Of a stretch of DNA of 64,000 bases, positions 34,071 through 49,120 are shown in pieces. The DNA comes from Phoebastria nigripes. Its lineage: Eukaryota > Chordata > Aves > Procellariiformes > Diomedeidae. The DNA is taken from NCBI GenBank assembly GCA_035582835.1, contig JAYKAV010003376.1:1890372-1954371 (forward strand). The letters run 5' to 3'. The notes under the pieces are model-generated. The model saw nothing but the letters and a program-made list of their open reading frames with translations. It ran no database searches and was not told the origin of the DNA. The number at the start of each line of letters is the position of its first letter. Position 1 is the first letter of the stretch. The position numbers and the translations under genes are program-made.

Positions 34071-37000
34071 GTTGATTGGTAGGATTGTGGTACTTGCTCC
34101 AGGTTAGGTATGTTTAGGTACTTTGCCAAACTGGGAACAAAAGAAGGAAAAATACATATACTTTCCCTCTCCTCTGTTTACCACCTATATGTTTAATACT
34201 GCATAAAGCCTTTTTACAAGAGTAGTGTATCGTAAAACCTGCACTGTTTTCCATGGTGGTCAGCCAGCAAGAACAGCTTGTAGTCTCAACATCAGCACAT
34301 GGTACATCCAGTGCTGTACATGTGGATACTATCATAGGAAAAGGTGATGGCTGATACAGATGAAATCTGCCACCTTAAAAAGGAAAAGATTTGCTTTTCA
34401 GTCTGGAGAAAATTCACTGATTAGCACAAATATGCTCCTATTTTCAACAAAATTATCAAGAAATTTAAGTGATAGAACTAGGTAGCACATGCACACAACA
34501 AAGTCATAATATTTTCTCCTTTAAGGAGTTTTCCTTTTCACTACTTCTATTACCTGCAAGTACCTAAAAGGAATATTACAAATGTTTGAAGTAACTTTTA
34601 AAAATTCCTGCTCTTGTTTTAAAGTTCTTGAAAGTTCTGTCTTAAAGCTGAAGCACATTTGTTAAGTAGTCTCGCTGCAGCCTAAGTATTGATGGATAGC
34701 AAAATTTTTATAGGTAGCACATTTTGGAATATGATAAAGTGGCTTTACCTTTCTCAGCATCTTTCCAGATGCTGTGTAAAGTAATCTACGTAAATCTAAC
34801 TATTACAGATTAACCTTCTTAGCTGTCAGGTTGCAGCTTTTATTTATGTTTTCACTGATCAGATTAAAAATGCTGCAGACACAGGTTGTGTTGTTAATAT
34901 TAAATTTTGTATTCCGGTCTGTAATAAATGACTTTCCTTTATGCATTGGAAAAACTGGTTAGTAGAGCTCAGAGTTTAATTAGTAGGCTGTTTATGAGAC
35001 AGAATAGGTATTCTGAGTCATTGTTCAGAATTACTTGAAATTTCTTAGTGTTGTGGTGGCTTTTGTTTTTTGTTGTTTGACAGAGGCTGAGGTACGAAAC
35101 CCTAAATGTTGCTGAATTCAATCATTTAATGACAAAATTACCAGGGCTTTCTGAGTTTGCAGTCAACCAGGTTTCAGATATTACTGCTGCAGTATATTGT
35201 AATGTCCTACTTAATATTCCTGTTTTGCAAAACATACTCTTTTTCTCCAGTTCTATGTGCCTCTGCCACTTCCTTTAGATGGGAAGTGTTACTGCCACTA
35301 TTTCCACATAAAATGCTTCCAGGTTTGAGGATGCACTGGATTTTCATATATTAGCTGCGCCTTTCCTTTCCAGATTCCTCTGCTTGCGTAGTTCTTCTCA
35401 GTGAGAGAGCATGTTCTTGGCCTTTTAACAAAAATCTCTCTCCTGTAAACCAAGTTGCATGTTACTTTAAGCCATGACTGACTTTTCACTCTGCCCATGC
35501 AGTTCTCTGACCCATCACAAAAGTGGGAACCTTGGTCAGTGCACAGGCTCTATCATGGTTCCGTCCTGCCTTTCTTCTCCCCATCACTCCACCGCTTGCT
35601 ACCATCGTCTTCTAGAATAGTGGGTTTTCTCATAAACTTTGACTCTGGGTGCCTGGCATCACTTTTTTGTGGAAAAGTTTGGTGCATTTGCACCAAAATT
35701 GTGCCCATGGGATCACTGATCTGAACTTACTGTCCCTTTTGGTTGAAGCCTGACCAGTGAAAAATCAGTGTTTCTTTTGGTTTGCGTTCAGTTTCTGCTC
35801 CATTGTTCAGTATTAATTTTTTTTTTTAGTTGCCTTCCACTTTCATCTGAATTTCAGAAATAACCAGTGTTTGGGATGGGATGCAGGAAGGGAAGAGAAG
35901 TCTGCTGTAATGAAGCGTGTGCCTCTTCCATGACCTACTGGTTTGCACTGTTGGAGCACCTTTTCTCTTTGATTTCAGACCATATAATTTTTTTACCCTC
36001 TTTTAATTTCATCTTCTCTTATGAGTAACAGTGTTAAGTAGCACACTTCTAATATTTCATCTCCAGTCATAGTCTTTACACATTTGAAGTATGTATAAGC
36101 TTCTGCATCTCCTTTTAGTCACAATTTAACTAAGGGATAGCATATTTTAGTGTTTTAACACTGGACACTTCTAATCTTGTATCTTAAGTCACTCTCAAGC
36201 CTTAAGTCATTCTTGATTTAAAAACCTAGTGGTTGCTGAAATTTGCCTTCAGTTTGTTGCTTTCCTGATCTCCAGTACATATATTTCGTGTTATAGTTGA
36301 GTGCAGTCTCTAACATTCTTTATGTACTGCTGGTCCAGCGATGCTGTATCCCCTTTCTATGATGTGACATCGCCGATGTGCGATGTGAAAGGCTTCCTAC
36401 CACATACTGCATGCTTTATGTAATGCAGTGACTTCTTTAATTCCTGTTGCAGGTTTCTTTCAACACTGCTGCTTACGATTTTTTATGTCCTGGTATGTTT
36501 TTCATTTTATCCTGGATCTATTTGTTTTTACTACTACTTACTGAATATTGTTTTAACTTAGCCTGTTTGTTTCTAATGTCTGCATTCTTGTGTTTAATTA
36601 GTCTCTTCTTCAGTGTTGAATTTACTGTTTGGGATAGACAAGTCATGGCTGTTTCTTGTCCATTCATGCCCATCCCCAGAACACTGGATTTTTATAGTAC
36701 AGTCCCTGTTCTGTTCTGGGACAAAGCGGGGAGGAGTGCAGCCTTGCTCTTCTCAGAACAGCTGCTAATTCAGAGGCTGTGTGCTCCTTGAAGGAAGGGG
36801 GAGGAGAAGATGAAAAGAAGGGAAGCAAGAGATGTCAACGGGGGTGGGGGGGAATCCAAATATTTGTTCAGAAATGGAACTGGTTGTCTTATGTATGTCA
36901 GGAGCAGTAGCTTCTGAAAACATACTTAATCAGTTGCTTGCAGTAGTATGAACACACCCATGCTTAAAATCTGGTTTTACATTTAAAGAAACTTGATAGA

Positions 37001-40000
37001 GGCAGGAAAAGAAAAAAGAGGATAATACGTTCTGCAGCATGAAATGTGCATGTTCTTTACAAGATATCTGCAGCCCAGCACAACTCACAATGGTCCAATA
37101 ATAAGGTTACTGTCTTAAGGTGAGGGAGATGTAGTTTTAGATGCCTGTTCTAGTGACTGTGTTACTCCATCCAAGTTCATCTCGGAAATCTCTATGCCTT
37201 TCAGTTTCTCTTCTCCAAAATAGGAATAAAAGTGCTTTCCTTGGCAATGTTTGTGAGGAAAGGTGTGTTACAGAGATAAAATGCTTCCATGCTACGGTAA
37301 TGGGAACCACAGAAGACTCCAACCAAGTCAGCAGCATCTGTCTCAAACTGCCACTTAAGCTTTGCATGCAGATTAGTCCATGTCCTCAAGTACAGTAATT
37401 ACACAGCTGACTTTGTTAAAACTCTGTGTAGTATGCAGGAAGAGCAAAGTCTTGTTTCAGGTGAGATGCGAAACATCTGAAATACTAGAAGCCTTTGAGA
37501 GACTGTAAGGCGCTATTTGCAAGAGTAGGCATGTTTTATATTGCTGGTATGGTCAAGTCTAAAACAGAGTAATTGCATGTTTTTGAAAGTCCTCTTGAAA
37601 TTTCTGTGGGAGTAAGATTTTTGGAAGGATCTAGTGGTGCTGGGCAGCAGCAGGCTCTGTCAAAGTATGCTCCATCTTGTTCTGTTTTTTGGATGGATGT
37701 GTGGGGCTACTCCAGAATGAGAGTCATTACTGTGTCTGATTTTGAGGGATAGCAGCTACTGTCAATCGGTATTTAATTTACATGAGAACTGCCACTGCTT
37801 CAACATCTCTGAAAATCAAGACATTAAATTACACTGTCNTGCATTAAGGGATTTGTCAAAACTACAGAGGAGGACAAAACTCCTGTGATCTCCTCTGGCA
37901 TTGCTTGGTGAAGTCAAGCTTTCTAACTTGGCAAGGTGCTGGTTGAATGACCTTGGTTTCTGTTGTGGGGAGCTTGCAGTTGGTTTTGGGGGGTCTTGCT
38001 TTGGTTTCGAGTTCACTGTGTTCAGGTCCTGGTGGTTCTCTTCCAGAGNTGCAGAGGTCCAGGGGTCGCAGTTACCTCATTAGCACGAATCATTTGATCG
38101 CTGTAGCTACACTTACAGGATTTGTTTCACGTTTTGGGCAATGCTTTTTTTTTTTACTCCCCTTTTATTTTTCTAGGCTTGTTGTCATGGTATCTGGCAC
38201 TTCCCATTCAGATATTAAAATTGAGTGAGTGGTGTCTGTATGTCTGGTTCATCTTCCCTCTTATCCTCTCCCCGAGGGAGAGTTTTACGTGGGATGTAGC
38301 ACGCCGTTTGCAAGGGCTTCCTTTGGGGGATTGTTTTAATCACATAGCAGAGTCTCTTTTGGAGAAGGCCTGGTGTGAAGAAGCCCCTTCCACTTGGACC
38401 TGGGGTATATTAAATCCTGCATGCATAGAACTCCCGTGGGAGCTCATTGTGCAACTTGTGACTCCCCCTGAGCCCCCCAAAAAGGTCTGTCTCCTGCACA
38501 AATGAGCTTTTATTTGTGTATCTCTGGCATTGCCAGGATTAAGGCAGTGATAAGAAATTTCTCCCTGCAGATTTCTGATGGGGAGGGCCCAGCCTTTGCT
38601 ATTTGGGGATCAGGGCTCTGGTGCCTTAGGGGAAGAGTTTGCTTGAGGAATCTTGTCCTATCTGAGCAGGTTTGTGTCAGTGTGTATGCCTTTACAGGTG
38701 CTCTAGCTAGAGCTAGTCTTCAGCCCGTGGAACACAGAGGGATTTTCCTTGAGGTTTGGGTTTAGATTTGCTTATTTATTTGTTATGAAACATCTTTTTT
38801 AGGAGGGGGTCTGTTATAAGGGTATCCCAGTGCAAATCTGGAACCTGGCTTTCTTCTCTGGTAGGATCTTAGGANGAAGGATCTTCTGCTGACACCTCAA
38901 ATTTTGCTGATGGCTGTTTTTAACCAAGGATAAGTCGTGCTCCTTAATTGTAGGTGCACTGTAGCTTCAAAGCGTATGTGGGGCTCTAGATTGGATTGCA
39001 TTTCAGTACAGCTGACTCTTCCTAATGTAGAAGGGGGATCTTCTCAAAAGAACTAAACAAGGGCTCCTGAAATACAGTAATTTGATGGAAGGTTCCCAAA
39101 CAACACTCGTACCCAGTCACCTTCGTGCAAAAGGCAAAAACCAAGCTATTTACTGTTCATACTTCTCATTTTTGCTTTGAAAGACTACACATTTTTCCCT
39201 AAACTCTTGCAAAAGTGATAGTTGTAATAGGAGAAGGACGCTTTCTTGCTATTCACGGACAACACGTATTAAATCCTAGTCTGTGTTCTAAATAAGCTGT
39301 AGACTAAATGGATGCTGTTATAAAGAGCTGCGCTAAGCACAGAACAAGTTACCTTCGTAGTTGGATTACAGTGAATTGTGACAGTGACAGCCTTGGCTTA
39401 ATTGTTTGGTCCTAGGAGCACTGTGTGCAGAAGCTGCTTCCCTCCTGGTTTGCTTCTCCTGTGACTGCAGTGTGCATCGCTGGGGTGACAGCAGGTGCTT
39501 CTCCTTGATAAAGGGATGGAGGATGAATGAGACTGACATTACTGGTATTAAAAAAAGCATCAGACAAGGAGCAGGGTTTGAACTGGTCTCATGATCAGAT
39601 CTTGTTTTCCCTTGATCTGAATCTTCTCTCCGTAGCTTAGCTTACCTCCTTTTTTAGGTAAACAGCTTTACTTGTTGGTCACTGTCATAAAACCAAAGAA
39701 AAAACATGAAGCAGGCAATTCACTTGACCCTGTGTACATTTTGAATGTATCTTCTCAAGGGTATTTATGTAACCTTCTCCAAAAGCCCCTACTACATACA
39801 GCTTTTCATATGAGTTGCAGTCATTCTTTGTCCTTCCAGGAATGTGTTTAAAAGACTTTTGAAATGTTTTGGAGGCTCACGGGGTTGTGCTCTGAAATGG
39901 GACTACCAGCTGGAGCAGGGCTTACCTGGAATGTCAGTAAGTCTCTTCTGTTACTGTTATTTAGAAGATGGAAAGCATGACTAATCTTTCTCTTGCCCAT

Positions 40001-42267
40001 CTCTTGCTTGCTGCTTTCCTTGCCAGCTATCCGTAGGTGGCACTTATTAAGAATCTCCCTAACTTAACAAGAATTGTTGGGGAGGAGGGTTGAAGAGCCA
40101 TGTGCAGGTCTGCTTGGAAGAGTCACAGGTGGATAGCAAGTTGAGCTCAGCTGCTTTGATAGAGAAGCTCACCTGGGCACCAGTTTCTTCCCCTAAACAT
40201 TCACTGAGGTTGGAAGAGGCAAAAATTGGAGCCGGGAGGCTCGGAGAATTCACGGCGAGCATTATTTTATCTTTTGGTCCCAAACCTGGAGTGACTGAAG
40301 GCTGTTACCGTCTGACAGCTTCTGCCTGGCTAATACGAGATGAGCTGTCAGACGTGGCCTACTTCTGAAGGAAGGGATTGTGTCAAAGAAAAACATCGGT
40401 GCTCGGTGGTGTTCGTGTTATGGCTGCCAGGCAGGCAGCTTTAATTAGGTTTTACATTTGGGCAGGGGACAACAAAACCACCATTTAAGGCAGTTTGCAT
40501 TGTTGCTGTCCCATTCTGTGCTTTTCATGAGTAACTGTTTATAGGGGGGACCATAGTCCTTTAATGTGACTTTGCATTCCAGAGTAACTTATTTTCAAGA
40601 AAAAAGGNTATTTTAAAAACTTTTGTAACTTACCCAGTCACAGGTGAGCAATTCAAAGTTGTACTCTTCTATATGTTGCTTTTAGAATAGTTTCCAGCAA
40701 CAGGAAGGCTTCAGACTTGTCTGAGAAAGTAGTTTACTTCTTTCCTTGTGGGAATGATTGCAGTAGGAGCTGTATGGAGAACAACCAGCAGGAACAGCAT
40801 ATTTGTAGAGCTTCAGCGTAGAAGAGATTATTGAGCACTTAACACATCTTGCAAAACCTTCCCTGGATTAATTCCTGCTTGAGCTAGAGCATAGCTTTCA
40901 GAAAAAAACCCTGAACTTCCAGATTTCCAGTGGTAGAAGAGCGGACAAAATGGTTGGTAGGTAGTTAAAATAATCTGTTACCTTCGATGTCAAAAATGAA
41001 ACAAATGCCTTCCCCAGGAAAACATCATTTGCTTTGTTGTTTCTAGTCTAGTTTCTCTTGTTTCAACTGCCAAGCGATGGGACTTGGGATACAAAACTCC
41101 GTGTTTTATCTGCTGGACAGACGTTATTTTAAAAAAAAAAAAAATCAATCTGTACTTCAGATGAGTACTAATGTAGTACTGTTAAAGTTCAACTTAACCT
41201 TTTTTGATCAGGTAGATGGATTGACCCCCATCTTTCAGTTGAAAGAGTTTTTCAGTCCTGTAGTCTATTCTCATGGCACTATTGCCAAGGCATCAGTATC
41301 TTTCTTGAAGCACGTGTACCAGGACTAGGCACAGCGCGTTGGCAGCGAAGCATGCAGCCAGATGAGAAGCAATGATTTTTCTTTCCCTTTTTGAGTGTGT
41401 GGCTTTTATGCCACAAAGAATTGTTTTAACCCTTTTGGCAGCATTGCAAGCTTGATGTGGTTGATTATCTGTCACCCTGTATCAGAGTCCTTCATTTCCC
41501 ATTTGGAGAGTATGCCATGGTTCTTGGTTTGTAGGGATGCAATCTTGGGTTTGTGCTATCTAAATTTACGTATTTGTAGTTTACTGAGGAGCTTAAATTG
41601 CTTTGCACCTTCACTCTGTCCTCTTTGTTCTTATCCTGTCATCCCGTCTTTCTGCAGTCAATGATCTTCAGGAGCAAGGAGTTTGGTTTTTTCCACTCAT
41701 CAATGGAAATAAACAGTTTAGGGCCAAGATCTGTTTCTTGAGACCGACCTGTAGGAAAACACCATTCTGGTGACTTCCTGTTCACGATTCCCAGTTAGAT
41801 CTGTTGGCTGATTTATTTTTTTTTAATCCATTTAATGTGTACCATGTTAATTTTGTTTTAGTCANTTAAATAAGCAGTACCAAATCAAGTGCTTTATAGA
41901 ACACCAAGTATATCAATGNTATTAAATCGACATTCTTAAAATTTATAAGTCAAACTTGTAATCTCATCAAGAAGGATGTCACTTTAGTTTGACAGAATCT
42001 ATTTTCCATAGACCTAATTTGATTGACATTGATTTTATTAGCCCTCTCTAATTCTTTATTATTAGAGTCCAGTATCAAATATTCTGTAANTTTGCCTTGC
42101 TCAGTATTAGACTGATGGACCTGTAATTACTTGGGTCATCCAGTCCAGCTAGTACTTCATATAGCTTCTTCAGGTGTACATAACACATCTGTTTTCTCTG
42201 TACTGTTACTATTACTATCTGCTGATGAGTCAGCATGAGTGTTAAGGGATCTTTTTTCTGTAATCTA

Positions 42268-42283
42268 AAAAAAAAAAAAAAAA
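42268..42283. repeat. Poly-A tract
   Basis: About 16 consecutive A residues. A simple repeat in intron 2. Confidence 0.8.
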
Positions 42284-44289
42284 GCTTTTGTTATTCCAAC
42301 CTTTACTAGCCAGAGATTTTTTCCTGGGTTTTTTCATTTGTTTCCTATAATTTTTCTGTTCTAACTTACATTGGTTTCTGTTTTTCCCTTTATCTCTTAG
42401 TTTAAATATGGAATTGGCCTAAGCAGACTGGCTTTCAAAGGAAGTAGAGGCAGGTACAGGTCTTTAACTGGCACTGCCTTTTTCATAGTTGCAGGTGTAT
42501 GGATAAATGTTAAAACAGGGTATATTGATTTTTCCATATTCTTTCTCATGGTTTGTTTTAATCTTTGTGATTTTTCAGCTCTGTGAAATGGAGTCTTCTA
42601 AAATATGAAATACGTACATTACCAGCTTGGGCTTGGCTTTGCATGTGAAGACTGTCAAGTCCTTGATCATTTTTAACCCTGTTATCGCTCACTTTCAGAC
42701 CTGTTCTTTACCAGATTGTTGGAGGTCCGATACGCGTTTTCTGCAAGCTAGATAAAACATTCAGAAAGAGCAATGGTAATAATGATATAACAAGGTGGTG
42801 TTTTAGGAGCATCTAGAAATATCTTTTGCCTGCCCTACTGAATCGCAGCATGCAATGAACTATTGGATTCCAAATCACAGAAAATACTTATTATTTACGG
42901 TGCTGTTCCTGGGAAGTGTAGCATGGGAATGAACTTCAGTGTCTGTGTGGGATCCCACTGAGAGGTCCAGCTGCTTGCTTCATGCTGCCAGATTGTGTCC
43001 AAAGAAATGTTACCCTTTTTGAGCACATGCAATAAGAGTACATGATGAAAAAAAACCTGAAAGTTCGTACTGCTTCACCATATTCTGGAACAAATCCTTC
43101 TCTTCTGGTAACAATTTTTAGTTCTTCAATATCTAGAGTCTNTGTTTTGTCTGACATAAGGTGTATTGCTCTTGAGAGTAATTCGAAAATAATATTTTTA
43201 GCTGGATACATAATTTTTTTTATTTCTTAGCTGTAAATGTTTAGCACACTAAAACTTTATGATGTCTGCCAGCAGGTATAAAGCTTTTCACAAATTATTT
43301 TTTTCTGCATTTATTTTCTTTTTGAGATGGGGGGGAGTGTCTGTCTTCATTAAATAATGGTGTTTAGGGGAGATGCTTGAAAATCCAAAATAAACCAAAG
43401 AAAATGTACCCCTGAAGTGGCAAGCTCTTAACGGAAAGATTTTCTCCCTTCAGCTTCACTGGTACGAAGCGAAGCATATGGCAGAAAGCAGCAACAGGAA
43501 TTTGCTAATTGAAAGAACTGCACCAGGATTTCAGTAGGCTGCAAAGGGTGTGGGGTTTGAGGGTTTTTTTTAAGATAAANGGGTTTTTTTTGAATTAACA
43601 GAAAGTCAGTGCTCAGAATGCTGAACAGACCCACCCTAACTCTTTTGTGAGAATATAATCCAGCCAATATAGCAATTAATATACTTGATACGAAATCCCA
43701 ACCAATAGTTTGAGTAACAGGCCTTAAATTCTATTACAAGTTTTATATATTTCATGATGCTCAGGAGTATGTACTAACAAAAGGAAATTATGTTTCTGTG
43801 TACCTATTATTCTAAGCAAAATTTTATGACAATGTAATTGTTTTCTTTAAGCCATGTTCTGCAGGCATGCAGACAGCTTTGTTCGTGTTGGTACTCCTTA
43901 TCCTTCACCTTGGAAAAGATATTTGTGTTTCCAGTTGGTAGTGAGAATCAGAGATGATGATATCTAAATAACTTAAATGTTACTGGAGAACTCCAAGGAA
44001 AGGAGTGAATGGTCTATGAAGTTTTCGTATCATTCTTTTCTCGTATGCCCTTCCCTACAGCTTGTTTTGTCTATGGGTTTGTTATCCGTGGTCTCTTCCT
44101 TGCAGAAGTATTTACAGAAGTGAGGATGTTCCTATGAGAGAGTATTAAAAATCACTGTATATATTGTAGAGGTTGGTCAGTCCATGTGCCTTGAGAATAA
44201 CAGTGGCTGGACATGGAAGCCCGTGTTCAGACAGGCTGACACAAATCCCAGGGCCTTGCGTCAGCCGCTCCTGTTACCTGCGTGCCTCT

Positions 44290-44370
44290 GAAGGTCGATA
44301 GGTGGTTAATGGGAAGAGCAGGGACGTGAACTCAGGTTATCCAAGCCCTGATCCTTGTCTCTCCCTTCCT
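44290..44370 (+). mobile_element. Possible MIR-like SINE remnant
   Basis: GGGAAGAGCAGGGACGTGAA followed by CTCAGGTTATCCAAGCCCTG resembles the 'gcagagccaggattcgaaccc-aggt' part of ancient MIR/CORE SINEs. It is strongly diverged and recognised by eye only, so boundaries are rough. Confidence 0.35.
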
Positions 44371-45358
44371 CTGTAAAAAGAGGTTTGTTTCCTAGAGAAT
44401 GGCTTCCTTCTGCCTGGGACTGTTTAGGATTAAATGTATTAAGGATTTGATGTGTTCAGAGGCATAGGGATTGGGGCTGTCTAAAATATCTCAGGTAGAC
44501 AAGAAGAGCAAGGCATGGCATGGGAAGTATCTTTACAGTATTTCTGCTCCACGCTTCTTGCTCAGTCAGACTTCAGCTCGTTCTTGGTTAATGTCATGTA
44601 ACTTGGGTGAGAATATTTTTGTTGAGATTAATTCAGCTCTTCAGGAAGACTGGGTATGTTTTTATACTTTTTTTTTTCCTGAAGTCAAATTGATTGGATG
44701 GAATTGCTGCCTGGATATATTGTAGTTTAAAACAGCCATTTCTTATCCTTATGCCTGCATGTGGGCATTTTAGGCATGAACTGCAGTGTTTCCATGGATT
44801 TTTAAGGTCTTCCATCACATAGTTAGCAGCTTCTAGTGCTTTGATCTGATTTCGTAAGACAGAAGTGCTCCCTGTATTTGTGTTACAGCAAATGCTGTAT
44901 TTTTGGTGGTGTCTGACTTTGAGAAGCACACAGATGCTTTTTTGTAGTCCAGGAGACAAAGAAACAAAGCTCTGTGCTTGGGAGGCAGGATCCGTGCCTC
45001 CAGGGTACATCAAGGCACTTGGTGTGCAGCTGCTTTCCCAACCGCCGCTTTCTCCTGGTGAGCAGGAGCTGGGTCGCTGTTTGCCGCTCCCGTGGACAGA
45101 AGTCTTCCACAAGCGCTGTCCTTCTGCTTGGGAGGGATTTTCACGTTTCCTTTCTCGCTGCCTGTGAGCGGGAGCGCTTGGATCCCCTGCACGTCAGCGC
45201 CCAGAGGCAGGTCGTCTTTTGGCTTGCCGTTCTCCAGATACGCTGAAGGGTGTATGACAAGGAGCGTGGCTGAAATGCAGGACTGCTTGCCAGCCTGCTT
45301 GGGCTGGCTTATTCTTGAAATTTTATTATCTGTGTATGTTTCTAAGTGGATGTGCCTT

Positions 45359-45391
45359 AAAAAAAAAAAANNNNNNNNNNAAAAAAAAAAA
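45359..45391. repeat. Poly-A tract interrupted by 10-N gap
   Basis: Twelve A, ten N, eleven A. The assembly could not resolve the true length. It lies about 1 kb upstream of exon 3. Confidence 0.9.
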
Positions 45392-46357
45392 CACCATAAG
45401 AATTGCTGTGTTTCCCAAACATGCAAAATAACTTCAGTAGGAGGCTTGAGGAGGAAGGGATCTGGAAGTGGCTGTCTGTCACGCTGCGTTAACAGACTTG
45501 ATGCTGCAGAACGGGTACTTGGGAATCGGGAAAAGGTACTGCTCTGGTANGGGTTCTCACAGCCCGTTGCAGACCCGCAGCTCGGTCCCTGTGCTGTGTG
45601 AATGAGTACCTGTAGTGCTAACAGCACGGCCTCTCCAGCTCCGTGTTACTTACCCCAGCTATTAACCAGGTCTCCTCTTTCTACTGCAAATGCAAACACA
45701 GATCTTGCTAGTAAAACAGAAGCTGTTGAAATTATTTTGGCTGCTAAAGTGGGCTCGTGCCACCCCGTGCGCAGCAGCAGTTGTTGTACTGTTTTGGTTT
45801 TGCTGTCATCTCTAATCACAGAGGAAAGCTTTAATGTGGTCTCTTACCCTACTGCAATTTGATCTGTCCTTTCTCTTCCTATTTACTGGCTGCTCACTGA
45901 GCAATAAAATGAGATGTAAAGGTGGTTGTCTGTTTCTCAGTCAGCTGCTTCAAGGTTAGTGTTAAAACACTGTTTCCTAATTTTTGCATTTTAAACACTT
46001 ATAAACTTGTTTATAAACAGTAGCAAAATTACATGTGTATGGCTTTTTTTATCATTTTTAAGAGGTGGCCTTGTTACTGCTCTGGCAGGTTGGCCAGTTA
46101 ATGTACTAGGAACTCGGCACAAAACTGTTACACAACTCTGCTGCTGTCAAGCCTCATACACACTTTTCAGTAAACTCCTGGGGGAAGGCAGGGTGGGGGG
46201 TGCTTCTTTTTGTTTTTAAAGTAAGATCTTCAGAGAAGCAATTTAAAACTTCTTATGTTGGCTTCCACTGTGTTAAGGAGATAATGAAGTGGTGAAGAAC
46301 AGCATAGAGACCACAGGGGAAAGAGNGGATGAAATGAACGGTGTGAGAAAACTATGA

Positions 46358-46585
<228 letters not shown>

Positions 46586-48594
46586 TAGTTGAAATGGTTT
46601 CTGGCAATTTCATCACTACTTTAATCTCCGTTGTAAGGGGCAGTCGGCTAACGAGCTCCTCCTTGGAACAATGGGAGGACACACAGAAGATCAAATATCT
46701 CTTCTCTGAAATTGCTGCTATTGTTACGGGGGGGGAAGTAACAGGAAGCTCCTTAAAGCATTGCGGTGAGGCTTACATGTAGAATAAAACAGCCNTAGCG
46801 ATACAGTTATCCATAAACAGAGGTGAAGTACGTGACGGTGTATTCTTAAGTTACACGTTTTCTTGTGTTCTAATGAGAAATACCTTGACACGGAGCTCTC
46901 CTTTAGTGACACTCACGTCATTATCAGATCTTGAAGGTATGTTTCTCTCAAGTTAGAATATGTCATTCTCAAAAAAAAAAAAAAGGTTGGTTTTTTTCCC
47001 CCTCAATTTCCCCATGCTTAGTTTGATTTACTCTTTTAAAAGCTGGAGGGATTAGAGATCCCACTGAAGTCTCTCATTTCATTGTTGTAATAGACCATTA
47101 GTTATTCAACGACCTTCTTTAGTGGTCTCACAAGAAAAGCAAGTTTCTACACTGTCATGTTTTTTGCTGCATGGCTGATAAGCTTTTTTGAAACAGCTTA
47201 CGGAAGATTTCCACATCCCAAATTCTGACAAATAATACAGCTTAAGGAATGTGAATCAAAAAATTGAAGGGCAACAAACAGCAGATCTGATTCAAATTAT
47301 CTGAAACTGCTTTGATCATATTTGAATGCTGGCTTTTGACTTGTACCATTTTCTTAATTTTTCTTCTGTACTTAATTTGTATTTCAAAGCCAAAAATGTT
47401 AAAGAATATAAAAATACAATTTTTACTTTTGAGAATACTGGTACGAATAATGTCAGTGTTTTCATATGTTGCAAAAAAGATACCATATGGTCAATACTTT
47501 AGTTGTACTTACCCTTTCTCACTAAAGGTTTTGGTTTGGACAAAGTGGTATTCCCTAAAGCAAAAATATTTATTGGATTCCTGTGCATCTCTAAGGATTG
47601 TTTCAAGCAAGTTTTTCCCTGGTCTGTTTGATCAGTGAAGAGCAGGAGTTCTGAGCTGAGGGTTATGGACGTGGTGGAGTAGCTGCATGGATTACATGAG
47701 GAAAGCTACTTCCAAACCTCCCTTAGACCAACTAGGTTCCATCCCATAGATATGTATGTGGGCCATATATCAAAATGCTCACAGCATGGCTTTACTGTAG
47801 AGTTAAATAGAAAAACTTACAGCAATATGTAAGGCAAAGCAGCAAATCTACCGTCTTACCTACTGCTGCAGGTGGAAGTACGTGCTCGGACTCAGCAGTT
47901 TCCGCTTACAGTGAAAAGTTGAGCAGTAAGTTGCTCTCCAAATTGCTTTAAGGCACGTTATCAGGAAAAATATAAAATTTTGAAAGTACTAACCGATCTT
48001 CTAAATACTTTATTAAAAACTCAGAACTTGAAAAATCTAGATCAGTTTTTAATGCAGCACTTTTACGTTTTGAACATTATTCAGTGTTAGCAAAGGTGCC
48101 GCATTTCTTGTCCTAAGTACCTATGTTGCTTTGCCTCTGTTTTTTTTTTTTTGTGAGCCAGAGCAATGCTACTGTATTCATAATATTCCAAGGTTACAAG
48201 AAACATACAAGCTACAAAAAGGCCTCTAAAAACTCCAACCCACCCCAATTACTATTTTACATTTCTCTCCCATGCAAAATTAAACCATTATGCCTTCCTT
48301 TTTATTGTGTATGGTAAGATTTTTGTTCTCTGGGAACTTCCTATCCTAAAGCATCTTTGTGGAATGTTTTTTTCTTTAGTTTTCTTCAATTCAGTATAAT
48401 TTTACAAATACAAGTGGCTTATTAGGTTTGGGTTTTTCGTGCTTATTAATAGCTAGTACACTCTTACAGAATACATGACACTTTGTTGGGCTCTCGAAAG
48501 CTGTGAAAATTTAATAATAAGCAAAGAGATTGACCTACATGCACAGGAGCTGCATAATTTCTTCAGTGATTGGGAAGATATGTGTAGGCTTGGT

Positions 48595-48641
48595 TTTTTA
48601 TGGGTTTTTGTTTTGTTTTGTTTTTTGTTTGGTTGGTTTTT
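48595..48641 (+). repeat. U/G-rich tract (TTTTG repeats)
   Basis: Repeated TTTTG/TTTTTTG units ending in TTTGGTTGGTTTTTT. In the pre-mRNA this is U-rich and could bind Hu, CELF or TIA-type proteins. No specific role can be read from it. Confidence 0.65.
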
Positions 48642-49100
48642 TAAATTAAATTGTTTTTCAGTAAGTGTTTATGCAGTTGCCTAAAACCAACCCAAGGGAG
48701 CCTTCTATTAAAGTTTTGGACACATGGACATCTAATTGGCAGTTTCCAACCCAATTTTTAATTGCAGAATCGCATGCAATTACCTCACCTTACCCCCTTG
48801 GTTTTTTGTATTTTTAATTATGTTTTGCTCTTAGAAATCTTAATAAACTAGGTCTGCTTCCCTGGAACTGTGTGATGGGGATGACGGTTTCCCAGTGTTC
48901 ACACTAGCTGAGTGGTAAATCATGTGTTGTTACTGCTCCTGGCAGTGCCCGTGTCGCTGGAGATGTCCCTTGTTTCCAAACGGTGGCAAAGTGGCAAAAA
49001 ATCATACTTGGCGCCGCTGAAGTCTCCTAGCTTGCCTGTTGCCCCTACGTGCCCCTTTCCAGCATCTCACTGTGATTCATTATAAGGTTGAAGTATTTTA

Positions 49101-49120
49101 ATTCATAGAAATTCATAGAA
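49101..49120. repeat. 10-bp tandem pair
   Basis: ATTCATAGAA occurs twice in tandem without mismatch. Minor local duplication. Confidence 0.85.

Noticed and set aside
45010..45627. 205-residue minus-strand frame and 169-residue plus-strand frame
   Set aside because: Both run through the N-interrupted poly-A/poly-T tract, giving a homopolymer stretch and undefined residues. There is no coherent protein.
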